From positions 15,850,782 to 15,914,781 of the forward strand of contig NC_030856.1 of the NCBI RefSeq assembly GCF_000208745.1: a stretch of DNA of 64,000 nt. Direction: 5' to 3'. Below are positions 11,530-23,825 of the stretch, in pieces (the first letter of the stretch is position 1; the number at the start of each line of letters is the position of its first letter). The position numbers and the translations under genes are program-made. The notes under the pieces are model-generated. The model did not search any database. It saw nothing but the letters and a program-made list of their open reading frames with translations, and was not told the DNA's origin. Source of the stretch: Theobroma cacao. Its lineage: Eukaryota > Streptophyta > Magnoliopsida > Malvales > Malvaceae.

Positions 11530-11724
11530 ATGTACTCCAAAAATTATGAAAAAATAATTTTTTGTTATCTAAATATCAAGGGAACCATTACCACTATTTT
11601 TTATTTTCAACAAATTTGTTCAAGTGACAATCTAGCAGATTTATTCATAAAAATTTTTCCTACTACAATATTTGAAAAGTTGGTACAAAATGTAGAAATG
11701 CGTTGTTTTAAAGATTTCGAATAA
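11530..11724 (+). pseudogene. copia pol C-terminal tail
   Basis: The last half of this 64-codon frame reads ICSSDNLADLF, then FEKLV and a MRCFKDF end, which matches the conserved C-terminus of copia RNase H. The first half does not resemble the family and the ATG is accidental. A typical non-coding tail follows: two blocks of the type CTTTGCTAAGGTTTTTCCCA and TCACTAGAATTTTTTTTCCC, as in many plant copia 3' regions. Confidence 0.75.
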
Positions 11725-12290
11725 TACAGTCATTAGCAGGAGTAAAGTACGTATTGTACTCTTCTCCTTTGCTAAGGTTTTTCCCATTAGTAAGATTTTT
11801 AATGAGACATACTTTAAACCGTATTATTGAAAACAATTATGTAATATTTTCCATTCACTAGAATTTTTTTTCCCATGAGTTTTTTTTTTCATAATATGGT
11901 TTTAAATATTCATATTTTTAATACAATAAACATTCATAGAAGAGTATTATAAATATATGTGTGAATGTCCACTTTATCATGACTAGGAGTTCATACCAAG
12001 CTAGGTAGATTAGTAAACAAATAGCCTAGGTTAGACACAAGACTGTTATCTGACTTACACTTTTAGATTTGATTATCTATTTCGAGATTTGGATGTAAAT
12101 TAAATTAGAATAAAATTGAAATTTAATTTAAATATTATTTATCCAAATTAAATTTTTTAATATTATTTTTATCTTATAAATTCTATCTAAATGATGAATT
12201 ATTAATTTATAAATATGGTTCAATTCATTTATAAATACTCACTTAAATAACATTTTATTGCTTTCTTAATTTATTTCTTACGGACATCTG
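11725..12290 (+). repeat. 3' non-coding tail and LTR remnant of the copia element
   Basis: After the pol tail come the usual T-run repeats, and at about 11945 a probable LTR start in which TGTT has become TATT, followed by ATAAATATATGTGTGAATGTCC. The 3' limit is unclear; the sequence becomes AT-rich without a recognisable LTR end. Confidence 0.45.
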
Positions 12291-12439
12291 AGGTGCGGCA
12301 AGGAGTCGTATATTCGCCCGCACGAAAACCAACAAAAACGCACATTCACTAAGGACAGTCAAATAATCGTAGCAAAAGCTGCAAGATTTAAGCCGCAGAT
12401 CTGGTGCACATATTCATGAATTAATAAATTTCCAAATAG

Positions 12440-12640
12440 ATGGTGCCAGCCAGGAGCGAGACATACATTGCCAAACAAAAAGAATCATCAAAGCCAAACA
12501 TCTCGTCGCATTTAGTGGATCCCAGTTGGAAACCCCAACCAAAACAAAATGAAAATGACTTCAAGAGTCAGAATTTTCGGGCCGAAGACAGGATTCTGGT
12601 CTGGGGTCAGGGTAAAAATAAAACTAATAAATATTACTGA
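12440..12640 (+). CDS. unrecognised 66-codon ORF
   Basis: I do not recognise the product. It is lysine-, serine- and asparagine-rich with no hydrophobic segment. Base composition from about 12285 to 12610 is less AT-rich than the flanks, which is the only hint of coding or formerly coding DNA. It could be a decayed exon or chance. Confidence 0.12.
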   Translation: MVPARSETYIAKQKESSKPNISSHLVDPSWKPQPKQNENDFKSQNFRAEDRILVWGQGKNKTNKYY

Positions 12641-13390
12641 AAACTATTATAGTAAATTCAAAAGAAATAGTGATATGATTGAGTAAAATGTATAAATATT
12701 TCTTGATAAGAAATATTATATATGTATAAGTTCACCACTCTTCTTACCTCTCAAAATTTATCACCAATCTTTTAACGTGTGTAATTGAGTATTATACTTT
12801 CAATTTGATTGAAAAATGAAAAAAAATTAATAACAAAAAAAATATTTCGTAGAAAAATGGAATGAATTATAAAACCCAGAAAAAGATGAAAAAATTATGA
12901 CATGGCAGGAGAAAATGCCAAATGCGCTGGAAAAAAATAAAAAAATAAAGTTTTTTTATTTCTAACAAAATACTGATATTAATAATTATACAAATTAAAA
13001 TATAATCAATGAAATGTCCTTTTTGTCCAAAAAATTTACACACGTCCATAATTTTATATTAATTAATGGAATATGGGAAATATTTTTTATAATTAGTATT
13101 ATCACATGTAACATAATTAATTTGAGAAATCACTATAGGTGTTAAATTATTGTGTTAATTTAAAAGTTATCTAATTACTTTAATTATTACTAAATAAAAA
13201 AGGGTATTCAATAACCATTCTGGCTGTAATGGAAACAAACAAAGAATCAACTTGCAGCAAGATACAAATAGAGAAGTCAAAATTCAGATCCCGCAAATAA
13301 CAATAACGGTAAGCATTTGAATATCTCTTTCTTTATTGAACTAAGAAATAACAATAATTTATCGTTAATTACTCCAAAGCAACGTCCTAT
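12641..13390. other. AT-rich intergenic sequence
   Basis: Long A and T runs with no supported gene. The minus-strand frame at 12867-13049 is a low-complexity phenylalanine/isoleucine-rich chance ORF. Confidence 0.4.
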
Positions 13391-13434
13391 CATATACCCC
13401 GTGGATTTGAAAATTGACAGCGGTTCATACATCC

Positions 13435-13442
13435 TATAAAAA
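13435..13442 (+). promoter_or_regulatory. TATA box of a possible host gene
   Basis: TATAAAAA lies about 120 bp before the candidate start at 13559, a spacing that leaves a 5' leader of about 90 bp with CT-rich sequence (13495-13555), as in plant promoters. Confidence 0.35.
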
Positions 13443-13558
13443 CCCCAACCTCTGGAGAAGTGGAACTCCATTCAATAAAAAAACTTTTATTATACTTTTT
13501 TCTTACACTTTTTTGCTAACTTTTAAGGTCCCTTTCTTGCTTCTTTTTCTCACAGGAG

Positions 13559-13590
13559 ATGGAGGCAGGAGCAATGGGGAACTTATTCAG
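13559..13590 (+). CDS. possible first coding exon of a host gene (truncated)
   Basis: An ATG at 13559 opens a 32-nt reading frame (ten codons plus two bases; MEAGAMGNLF) ending in CAG directly before GTGAATAA, a good splice donor. The 280 bp that follow are T-rich and look like a plant first intron. A TATA box and CT-rich leader stand upstream. No second exon is recognisable; a decayed minus-strand copia element begins about 600 bp downstream, so the gene may have been cut by insertion. Too short to assign a family. Confidence 0.25.
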
Positions 13591-14199
13591 GTGAATAAAA
13601 TTTCTTACTTGCAGCTAAATGCGCTTGAACTTCATTTCTCGTTTTATTTCGTATGCTGAAATTATGCCTGTTTCGTTTCATTACTGACTGAAATTGTTAT
13701 TAACTTGCCACTTCAATCGCGCTTGATTGATCAAAATGTAAATTCTGGTGTGGATTTGATTCTGTTAATTGACTGTTACTTGTTCTAATCTTCTGCTCGT
13801 TAGCTATAGTTTAGCCTCCCTGATAATTTAATGTACTATATACACAAGTTAGCTAGCAAACAAATTAACCAAGACAATGGCCAAAAGAATCGAAGCCTTT
13901 GAAATAGCAAAGGACCACAGAATCATTCTCCACACAGAGTCACAGTGAGACGACATTTTCAAACATTTAATCATAGGACGTATTGGAAATCCTTGGAAAA
14001 AAAATTTCTTCGTCGAAATGAATTTAGTTGTGATAAATTATATAACTTGGCAGAAATGAATTTAGTTGTATTAAAGTTTCTTGAATTTGACCACTTGAAC
14101 AATAAAATCATAAACAACAATCACAAGATGCCTTCACTAATCGGACTTTATAGCATTAAATGTTGAGACAATGAAGCTCAGTAGAGCTTTTATAAATTA
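13591..14199. other. intron-like then unassigned sequence
   Basis: 13591-13860 is T-rich and intron-like. 13860-14000 is more balanced in composition, and from about 14000 it grades into the copia remnant. No ORF here is convincing. Confidence 0.3.
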
Positions 14200-15960
14200 A
14201 ACTTGAAGAGAACTTGTCATGGAGTGGCTGAAAATTTCCAACTTTTAATTTTTTGTTCCTCTGTTGAATATTTATTCCAACCCTTTCATTACAAACTGTT
14301 AGCAAACGAGATATCATCAACACTTAAGATATATGTATTGGTCTACCGTATCTTCAACAAATCCAAAAAAGGTGATTACTTCACTGAATTTAAGATGCCA
14401 CTGACGAAAAGCTTGTTTGAGTCTATAAATAGACTTTTTGAATATATACATCAAATAATCTTTACCATCCCTTTTAAATCCTTCACTTTGTGACATATAG
14501 ACCTCTTCAACATGATTTTCATTTAGAAAGCAGCCTTCACATCCATCTGGTGCAGCTCTAAATCATAATGAGTGGCACTAGCCATAATGGCTCTAAAAAA
14601 CATCCTTGTAAGATACAATGGGAAGGTTTCATTGTCAAAATCTTATCTTTGAATAAAACATATAGAAACTAGTTTGGTTTTAAACCTCTCAATCTTCCCT
14701 TTGGAATATTTATTGGTCTTGTACACCTATTTAAAACCAATGGGTTTGGAATCCTCAAATAGCTCCATAAACTCTTACACACCATTATGTGACATAGGTT
14801 ACATCTTATCCGTCATTGCATCCCACCACAAAACTAACTAAGGACTAGAAATAGCTTCTTAGGAGGTCTTGGATCAACTACATGGTTAGTATTATAATCA
14901 CCCTTTCAAAGATAGATGCTCAACGAAAGTGCAAGATCCCTTATCCTGTGTATTTTGTTTGTGCACTTGTTCTACAACATTTTGATGGGACTTCATCAAA
15001 AACTAGTTGAACTTGTTCCTATTTCCTAACTTGTGTATGTGTCATAGTATCCTTCTGTATAAGTATAAGAATACTGAAATCTCACTATGCTCTCCTCCAT
15101 CTCTATCTTGAGGGTAACTATTATCAACCCTATGTAACTCCAAAAACTTTGTTGTTTTTGCATCAATACTTTTACCACTTCTACTTAGGCATTAAAATTT
15201 ATACCTCATGGAATGATTAGGGTACCCAATAAAATAGCAATGAATGGAACAATATTGTATTTTAGTTTCAGTTTATCATATAGGTCCACTTTTGAAGGAT
15301 GTCCCTAAACACATAAGTGATTAAGACTAGGTTTTTGTTTAGTCCACAACTCAAAATGGGTTTAAGGTATAGATTTGCTAAAAATTCTATTTAAGATATA
15401 CAAATTTGTTTTGATTGCTTCTCCCTACACAAATTTTGGTAAAAATTATCCTCACTTATCACACTCCTCATCATATCCTCTAGGGTACCATTTCACCTTT
15501 TAACCAAGTCATTTTGATCAAGACTACCAAGCGTAGAGTATTTGGGTATTGTTCCTCAAGTTTCTAAGTATTTGTCAACTGGACCCTTTTGCGATCCTAT
15601 TATGTCATGTCTGCCATTATATTCATCACCCTTATCAAACCTGACAATCTTAATTGTTTTTCCCAACTATTTCTACACTTATTCTTATGTATCTTGAATT
15701 TATTAAGAGTTTCAAACATTTTATTTTAATTACGAATACATAACCTTAGTGAGAAAAATCATCAGTAAATGTCACAAAATATCTATAATTGTAGATAATA
15801 TAACTATGAAGTCCACTTATGTGAGTGTCCATAAGTTATAAGAAATTAGAACATTGATTTTATCATTTTCTCTTTATCTTCTTTAACTTACCCCATAATA
15901 ATTAACACATCTCTAGGTCATTAGAAATTAATAAGAACAGGCAAGCTGATATCATTTATT
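14200..15960 (-). pseudogene. Ty1/copia pol remnant, minus strand
   Basis: Read on the complement, 15960 down to 14200 gives recognisable copia pieces in the right order: integrase core (KTIKIVRFDKG-like near 15600-15690), the post-integrase domain with FIGYPNHS (near 15200-15230), the RT start (LDAM..., WEFMELFEDSKPIGFK, near 14700-14830), LHQMDVK-like (near 14530-14560), then EEVYMSQSEGF and LKQAFRQW (near 14380-14510). Stops and frameshifts occur every few dozen codons, so this is an old dead copy. Its LTRs were not found. Confidence 0.75.
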
Positions 15961-16341
15961 TTTTTTAATTTAAATTTCACTAGAACAACTATGTTAAAAA
16001 TTAGATTCCTTATCTATGTCTAAAGAGTAGTCACACTTTTTTTTTTTAAACAAAAAATAGTTTAAATATTTTAAGTTATAATAAATAGTGAGTAATTTAC
16101 TAAATTTCAAAAACAAATATCTCATTAAGAAAACTACATACATAAGTAATGATAATGATATTTAATTGGGCCTTTAATTTCACCAATCATGAATTAATTG
16201 GTTTAACCGATTGAAGCTATAAATCGGCCAAACTAAAAACTACAACATATTTCACTAAGTAAAGTGATGTTGTTATGGTTCTTGTCATGAATTATAATAT
16301 TAATTGATAAATTAATGAGTTTTAAAAGTGAAAATTAATGA
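15961..16341. other. AT-rich intergenic sequence
   Basis: No gene or repeat is recognised. Confidence 0.35.
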
Positions 16342-16986
16342 GTTCTATTATATGTATTTGCATAATGTGTACCTACTTTAAATGATCTATGAATTGCGGA
16401 GTTATCCTATTTTGACATGTAAGCAATCATTCTTCAATTGTGTTTTGGTAGCATGCTTTCATAGTTTAGCTTATATATTGCAAAATTCATGAAGTTAATG
16501 CTTTTAAATGATTTATATGATATAGTAAAGGCGGTGCTTGATCTAATAAGGTGTGCATGGCTTTAATCACTCAGTAGTAGCTGAATCATTTCTTTACATT
16601 TTACAGATGATTAAGTGCTAAGAGTTCTAAACTTGTCGAAAGGAGGAAATCAAACTTGAGGAGTTCTTTTATCCAATTAGAGTGTATTTAGTTATCGAAC
16701 ATTAGTATCATGATATGATGATTGTTTTCAGACTTTATATGGAATGTAAACGATATTAATTGTTTTTCATTTCATTTAATTTATTCTCTTAAAGACTTTA
16801 GATTTTTTGTATTGGTTTTCCAATTTATTGTAAGACTTTATATGATTGTGTTATGTTTTAGGTTCAAGGTGTAGGATAAATGGTATCAAAGCACGAGCCA
16901 ATAAAAAGTATGAAAGCCCAGTGCAACATGGGATAAGGTGTTGCATTGTACACATCATGGATATCACCATTCAAGTTCCCTTCAAA
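16342..16986 (+). repeat. direct repeat copy A (LTR-derived)
   Basis: Matches copy B (17689-18250) over most of its length at about 85% by eye. Shared strings include AATGTGTACCTACT, GGTGCTTGATCTAATAAGGT, CATTTCTTTACATTTT and GTGCAACATGGGATAAG. An extra segment at about 16820-16905, with a primer-site-like TGGTATCAAAGC, is missing from copy B. The pair probably comes from two LTR ends plus leader. Confidence 0.7.
16881..16892 (+). promoter_or_regulatory. degenerate primer binding site
   Basis: TGGTATCAAAGC differs by one base from the tRNA-iMet complement TGGTATCAGAGC and is followed by ACGAGCC, a common leader start. It marks the end of an old LTR at about 16878. Confidence 0.5.
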
Positions 16987-17688
16987 GCTTGTATTTTTGG
17001 AAATCAAGGTGGCGCCACGGCCATGACTCACCTTGACAATTATTGGTGGTGCCACGACGGTCTTTTTCCATGCCATTGCGCTTTGGCCTTGGGCCAAAGT
17101 ATGATGCATCGCATCAGCTCAGCGATGTGGTCACGATCTTCTTAGTGCTACTAAGGTAGGTCCCTTAGTGCCACAGCCATGAGTAACTTAAGGCCATGAC
17201 TCTTGTTACCATACTGTGTTGTGCAAAACTACATTTTTCCATCATCTTCTAACATGACTTTCACCTTGATCTGGTTCGAACTAGGCAATATAGTAACATG
17301 AAAGTTGTAGCTTGTTTTCTTAGCTTTCCTGTGGATCAAGAATCATATCAATTGAACTTTTGCAGCTCAAGTTATCTTTGAAATACTGTAGCAAGTACTA
17401 ACGAAGCCTTCACCATACTTATGCTAGTTTGACTCAAATGCACCTTTCTCATCAAATATCTTGCACAAAACCATGAGAGAAATCAACAATAACTCTTCTT
17501 GAAAAAATTAAAGAACAATAGAGTAAAACTGAACTAAAATATCATAAATTAACTACTCAACATGTAATTTAATCTAAATTGGAAAAACACCTAAAATATT
17601 AAAATATGAACCTAAAATCTTAAAGATTTGCTACTTAAGCCCTTAAACTATATCAAAGAAACTCTATATAATAAAGTTACCATATTTG
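16987..17688. other. LTR-like body between the two direct repeats
   Basis: Contains repeated GCCACGRCCATGACTC words (17010-17200) and a stretch (17270-17400) resembling 9050-9210 in the solo LTR (ATGAAAGTTGTAGCT, TCAATTGAACTTYTG). The plus and minus frames at 16846-17145 are chance ORFs across this repeat. Confidence 0.4.
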
Positions 17689-18250
17689 CAGAATGTGTAC
17701 CTACTCTAAATGATTTAAGACTTGCATTGTTATCTTATTTTGACACGTATATAATGATTCTTTAGTTGTGTTTTGGTAACATGTTCATAGTTTAGCTTAT
17801 ACATTGTAAAATTCATGACGTTAATGTTTTTAAATGATTTATATGATATAGTAAAGACGGTGCTTGATCTAATAAGGTATGCATGGCTTTACTCACTTTG
17901 TTGTAGCTCACTCATTTCTTTACATTTTGCAAATAATTAAGTAGTAAGAGTTCTAAACTTGTGGGAAGGAGGAAATCAAACTTCTGGAGTTCTCTTTTTA
18001 TCCAATTAGAGTATGTTTAGTTGTTGAACATTGTTTAATTTGTATCGTGACATCATGATTGGTTTAAGACATTATATGGAGTGTAAACGATATTAATTTT
18101 TTTTCATTGCATATAGTTTATTCTCTTAAAGACTTTAGATTTGTTGTATTAGTTTTTAGATTTGAATTATGTTTAAATTAATTTATTGTGCAACATGGGA
18201 TAAGTTGTTGCATTGTAAACATCAAAGAAAACACCATTCAGGTTCCACAT
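17689..18250 (+). repeat. direct repeat copy B (LTR-derived)
   Basis: Second copy of the repeat at 16342-16986, shorter by the segment carrying the primer site. It is cut at 18250 by the start of a copia LTR. Confidence 0.7.
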
Positions 18251-19992
18251 TGTTGGTATATGCCCTTGAGTCAATTGGATTGATCAAGGGATATATTGTC
18301 ATTTAATGCATACTTAATTGCGTAACCATTTGTGATAGAACTTTTCCTTCATGTTAGAGCAATAATAAGGAGTTATTAAGTACTAATTGAATCAAGCCTA
18401 TGGAACATAAAGGCTTAACAAGAGAATTGTAAAGTTGTTATAATTACAAGATCATTATGCATCAAAGCCATGTTCCTAAGATTGTCCCCGATCATTGTAT
18501 TATCAAGATAGAGCATTGACAATGCTCAAAGACTGGTACATGTTAAGCCTCCTTACTTAGGAAGTAAGTAATCAATCTCATAGATTGAATTATATAAGAT
18601 ACTTGAGGATAACATGTGGGTGCTTGTTAAAGAAAAAGTTCACTGAACATGACCTGCTATGAGAACTCTATTTGGTATTTCACTCAAGTGTCTATGGAAT
18701 ATGTTCTCATGTGATAGTCGTGTAACTAGTCCTCAAACTTGAGACATCAGGTCATCTTGTATAGGGAATGACATACTTTGATTTCACCCTTCTAGGTTTG
18801 GAAATGACCAAATGCCTAAACAGGGTGTTTTTGGGTATTCAATGAAACATGCGAATATGAATAAGTGGTCAAGAGAGGGTTCATCACCCCAAGTGATATG
18901 AAAGGATGCATCTCACTTGTTTTCAAGTCTTGATTAACTTGTATAAAGTCTTTGGCCCAAGCATGATGAATTTGAATAAAGTTAGTTTATTAAATTCTTA
19001 AAGTTAGTCATGAATTACAAGAACTAACATGGAATATCATAAGTAGACATTGAGCCATACTTTATGACATATTCGAGATATTGGTTGGAAGGACTATATT
19101 GCATTGAGAGGCTTATCGCTAAAGGGCTTTGTCAAATTCTTTAATTCATTCTCTAACATTTAGGTGATCATGATGTATTGCTAGATGCCGCTCATGATTT
19201 ATAAATACAAATCAATTATCAAATTGATATTTGATTAGGATTTATATTTATTACCAACATTTTAGAAGCCTAATAGGTCACACACATTAAGTGACATGAT
19301 TGAGATTAAATAGGGATAATCAATTAAGTTGGACTTAATTGGAATAGACCAAAATAAAATGGGAAATTAATTAAGTTCATAAGGACTTAATTGAATTAAA
19401 ATACAACTATTGTATCTAGAGTTACAACTTAGTTTGACTATATAAATATGTTATGTTAGCCAACTAAAGCTCTAGTCCTCCAGCTACTTCTTGGCCGTTT
19501 CATAAAAATAAGAAAAGAAAAATAGTTTTTTCTCTCTGGAAAAACAATAAGTTTGGGCAAGAACTTTTGGTCTTTGCATTTTAGAAGAAAAACTTACTAG
19601 CACAAGTAAAATCCTACCTTTGAGAAGGTCTTATTTAGGCAATATGTGGATTACTATTAAAGGCTAAACACTTAGGTGGCTGAACATTTGACAAATCTTA
19701 AAAGTGAAGAAACGAAGATTTCGACTGCAAGATTTCAGACTATGTTATTCTCTTTTTGGGTTACTTGCTTCATCATAAGCCTTTTGGATTTAATTAGCTC
19801 TTGATTACAACATCTAAAGTAAGGCATGTAACTCTTAAACTTATGAATGTTCATAATTAATTTAAAAATTACATGAAAAACACAAACATTGATGTTGTAG
19901 GATTCAGTTGTTTCTTTGATTAAATGCTAGTTTATTTTTAGGATGTGTTATATTTTTAATTTCATGTTTGAGCATGAAGTCAAATCCCAACA
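18251..19992 (+). repeat. 5' LTR of a copia element
   Basis: Starts TGTTGGTATATGCC and ends CAAATCCCAACA, so the terminal TGTTGG/CCAACA inverted repeat is intact. It is followed at once by a primer site. Length is 1742 bp. No matching 3' LTR is seen up to the next recognised element at 23826, so the element is truncated. Confidence 0.8.
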
Positions 19993-19993
19993 T

Positions 19994-20005
19994 TGTATTA
20001 GAGCC
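19994..20005 (+). promoter_or_regulatory. primer binding site (degenerate)
   Basis: TGTATTAGAGCC aligns with TGGTATCAGAGCC, with changes at two positions, two bases after the LTR end. Confidence 0.65.
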
Positions 20006-20631
20006 TTTGTTTGATGTTTTCATGTAATTTGCATGCTTGATTTTTGGTGATAATCAATAGGATTGATTTGTGTGTTGATTTGATATATATCGGTTTTGAA
20101 GGCTTTCTTTAATATCAATTTTTTCTATTTTAATTCAAATCTGAATAGCATGTAATTAATTCATTAAAACTTGTTTTCAAAGCTTTAAAATCATGTTTAG
20201 TTGAAGAATTAATGAATAGATTAAAAGGCTTGCAAATCCAAATTAAAGCTGAATAGTTTTGAGGTGTTTTGGAGACTAATGTGCTAATTATTTTTGCTAA
20301 CATTGGGTAAGTGTTATGAGCAATTTTTAATTGTTAAAAAATTACTTTTATCAAATTAAATTTCTGCATGTTTTGGCCAGACTTTATTTAGTATGAAAAA
20401 GTTTCATAAAAATCATAATTTTGGATTCCAAAACAACAAAGATTCAATGCAGAAATTTTTGGGCGACTATGATCGGTTTTGGTGGCTTAATTCTCCATGA
20501 ATTTTGTGTTTAATTGTTAAACACACTTGCTGAAAATTTTCAGCAGCTTTTTCATGAGTTTGTCTTATGATTTATGGAGTTTTAAGAGCACTTAAATGCT
20601 ATCTATTTTAATTTTGGGTGATTCATAAAGA

Positions 20632-20770
20632 ATAGGAAATTGTTTCCTACTTTAAAAGAAATTCCTAAAATTAAGGATAGCATTTTAATTTGGAAAATTT
20701 ATAGGAAATAGTTTCCTACTTTAAAAGATATTCCTAAAGTGATATGATAGCGTTGAACTTTCTTTAAAAT
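20632..20770 (+). repeat. 69-bp imperfect tandem pair with AGGAAA-TTTCCT palindromes
   Basis: The word ATAGGAAATTGTTTCCTACT at 20632 recurs at 20701 with one change, followed in both by TTAAAAGAWATTCCTAAA. Each copy has a short palindrome AGGAAA-(3)-TTTCCT. Confidence 0.7.
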
Positions 20771-21611
20771 TTTGGTTTAACTAGAAATTTCAAAATTTTG
20801 TTAAGTCCACATTTAGGTAACTTGAACAAGATACAATTTAGGAAACTAATCTATGTTCTAAATGTTAGAAATTAAAATGTTGTCTTAGATACATTTCAAG
20901 AAGCTTACCTAAAATAGAAAGGTTTCCAAAATTAAAAGGAGTTTTAATTATGGAAAGAATTAAAATGAAAAGTTTTATTTCAATGAATTTCTATTTAAGT
21001 AATAGGAGTAAAATGTTTACCTTAAGTTTTTGAAAATGGGAATTTCTTAAACACTAAATTCAAATAAAACTATACCAAATAATTTGAGTCTAGCATTTTA
21101 AGTGAGTTAACAGATGCTTTCCTCAAATAACACACAAGATCACCAAGTGATATTGAGCTTGTATTTATTTCTATGCTGATTCTGATTATAAAACATAAGG
21201 ATGATATGGACTTAGATCTTAAAAGATTAGGACTTTGATGGTTAAATTTATTTCTTATGGTATTTATTCTAAAGTAGGATCTACACACTCTACCTTATCT
21301 CTATTTTCTCTAGATTGTAAAATTCTTTTCTCAGCTAACTCCCCTCGAATGTAATTCGAGGTTTCTTGATTATAGAATATAATTAGTTACATTAAAGTGT
21401 AAAACTAGGATTAGAAAAATTTTTGTAACTTGAAGATGGAGATCCAAAGGCACCATGGAGATTTAAGGAGATTACAGGCAAAGCTTGAAGATGATGTTTG
21501 TAAAATCCCTTAGGAATTTGACCAACTAATTTCCTTAATGGCTTGAGGAAATTAGAATTAGTAAAGTCCATAATCATCATAGTAGTTGGCATGTGATAGA
21601 TTTATTTTCAG

Positions 21612-21634
21612 TATATATATATATATATATATAA
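21612..21634. repeat. TA microsatellite
   Basis: Uninterrupted TA dinucleotides, about eleven units. Confidence 0.85.
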
Positions 21635-22222
21635 TATGTGAAATGCAATAAATGCTATGCATATCAACAACATCAAATCAATGATACCTTAATTAATGAA
21701 TTAATAAACAAAATCCCTCGTTAATATATCGAGTCAAAAAGTTACCTTCCACCATATAACAAGATAACTAGGCTACTCTTTTAATTGGAGGGTTGTTGAG
21801 TCACTCAAGGCCAAACTTTTACACGAGTACGTTTAAGTTATTGGTGGGTCTTACTCAACCAATACCATGTTGTTCGGATGTGTCACACATGATCGCATAG
21901 TAATAGAGGCATAGTTAGACATGAAGTTGTCACTTAACTGATCTAAGAGTTGTAGAAGATACAATTGATTAGCTAAATTACCTACCTAATTAGTTTCATT
22001 ATGGCTTGTTGAAACACTCAAAGTCATGGTGGGATGAAAGGGATCCTAGCTCAATAAGAAGTTTAAACGTTAAATTTCTCAAAATATTAGAGGAGGGTTA
22101 TTATTTACATAAAATATTGAGAATAATCATATAAGATTATAAAACCTTGTCTTTATGATTACATAATTTATGTTAATGACTAAGCTTTATATATGTTGAT
22201 TTATATAAGATATATATAGATC

Positions 22223-23060
22223 ATGGCCAACAATTTGTCACTTAGAAGCATACTCGATGCAAACAAGTTGATAGACCCAAATTTTATTAACTAGTTTCGC
22301 AATATCAAGATTGTCTTGAAACAAGAGAAAAAAGATTATGTCCTAGATGGTCTTGTTCTCGAGGAACAAAGCAATGATGCTACAAATGAGGAAAGAAGGC
22401 TTATAAAGTTTATATGGACGATCTCGATCAAGCCATATGTGTGATGTTGGCTAGTATAGCTCTAAATCTTCAAAAGCAACATGAAGCTATGAATGCCCTC
22501 GATATTATCCTAAACCTTACAGAAATGTTCGATAAGGAAAGTCATACAAAAATATTCGACATTTCAAGGTAATTGTTCTGATGTAAGATGCTTGAAAGAA
22601 GCCTAATGAAGCCTCTTGTGCTAGAGATGATAGGATATATCAATCGACTCAAGCAGTTGGGTTGGATCATGAATCATGATTTGAGCATAAACCTTGTACT
22701 TTCTTCAATGCCAAAGATTTATTCACAATTTGTGTTGAATTTTAACATGAACAAGATTGAAGTGACCCTTTCGGGCTTATTGAATATGTTCACACAGGCT
22801 GAGAACACAATTGTGAAAGAGAAACCTTCAGTTCATCTTGTCTTTTCTAAGAAAAACGAAAACAAGAAAAGAAAATTTTCTACGAAAGACCAAGGTGAAA
22901 AGGCATCAACTTCGAAAGGTATAAAGCCTACTGGAGGAGTGTCGAAGGACAAGGACAAGGACAATGACAAATGTCTTTTTTGCAACAAACTAGGGCATTA
23001 AAGGCGCAATTGCAAGGATTATCTTGAATCCGTCAAGAGGAAGAAACAAAAGGAAGCTTC
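22223..23060 (+). pseudogene. copia gag (broken)
   Basis: An ATG at 22223 opens a copia Gag start (MANNLSLRSILDANKL) of the UBN2/Retrotran_gag type. A stop falls at residue 24 and frameshifts follow; the best stretch is 22588-23001, which contains INRLKQLGW, SSMPKIYSQF and LLNMFTQAE. The tail is Lys-rich and then has a CCHC zinc knuckle, CLFCNKLGH, with a stop just after its histidine before the final cysteine (RRNC). Gag would form the virus-like particle and bind element RNA. Pol is absent downstream. Confidence 0.8.
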
Positions 23061-23825
23061 CACATCAGGTATGAATCATATGATGATTTATTTTTCACTA
23101 CTTGGTATATGGTACCTTACTTTTTATTAATGGTTTTAATATGTATCACATATTAAAGGAACTAATGATCTGGAGCAATGAAGAATAGGACCATGAAGCC
23201 AACAACCTTAGTTGATGGTGGTCAAGCTTGTCGACCTAGATTATATTGTGGAACAATAAATAATTTTAGAATATTGAATGTTTTCATGGCATGATTGTTA
23301 AGATGAGATGTTTTGTTTATAGGTCTATGAATGAATATTTTATTTTATATTTAGGAAACATAGATTTATATTTTTCTAGCATGAGATCCTTAGCTTATAT
23401 ATATTTATATATTTACATTACATCTCATTTTATTTTGAAATTGTTCTAAATTATTTATCCTTACGTATAGCTTTGCATACATGATAAACAATACTAAGTC
23501 ATAAGATCATTGTGAGATTTTTTTTCTTTTGTTTATAAATTCGGAAGGAAATTAATGAGAGGACTTAGATAAAATTGAGCCATAACTCAATAAATTCATA
23601 ATAGGATTATCAACAAATTTAGTTAAGAAGCATTTTTATTGAGATAAAATATCTAAATTAAGATTGCTTAGAACTAAATAATAATTGATTATTATATTGA
23701 ATTCATAAGAAATGAATTACAAAGCATTCCAAACCCAATTAATTGGATGAATTAACCTTTGAGATGATTTCATCCCATAACCAATGATTAACGACTTATG
23801 ATATGAAAGTATACATGAAAGTTAT
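23061..23825. other. AT-rich sequence after the copia gag
   Basis: No ORF or element end is recognised. It may include decayed copia sequence. GTTAT at 23821-23825 is the likely target duplication of the next element. Confidence 0.35.

Larger units (their letters stand above)
20006..22222 (+). other. long leader of the copia element
   Basis: About 2.2 kb without a supported ORF separates the primer site from the gag start. It holds a 69-bp repeat pair (20632 and 20701) and a TA microsatellite (21612-21634). The small minus-strand frames at 21070-21288 and 21392-21592 have no family features. Confidence 0.5.

Noticed and set aside
13945..14493. Two plus-strand ORFs of 73 and 96 codons
   Set aside because: The complement reads as copia RT and the plus frames do not resemble a family.
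16846..17145. Overlapping plus and minus ORFs of 99 and 81 codons
   Set aside because: They cross a primer-site-like junction and LTR-like repeats; no domain.
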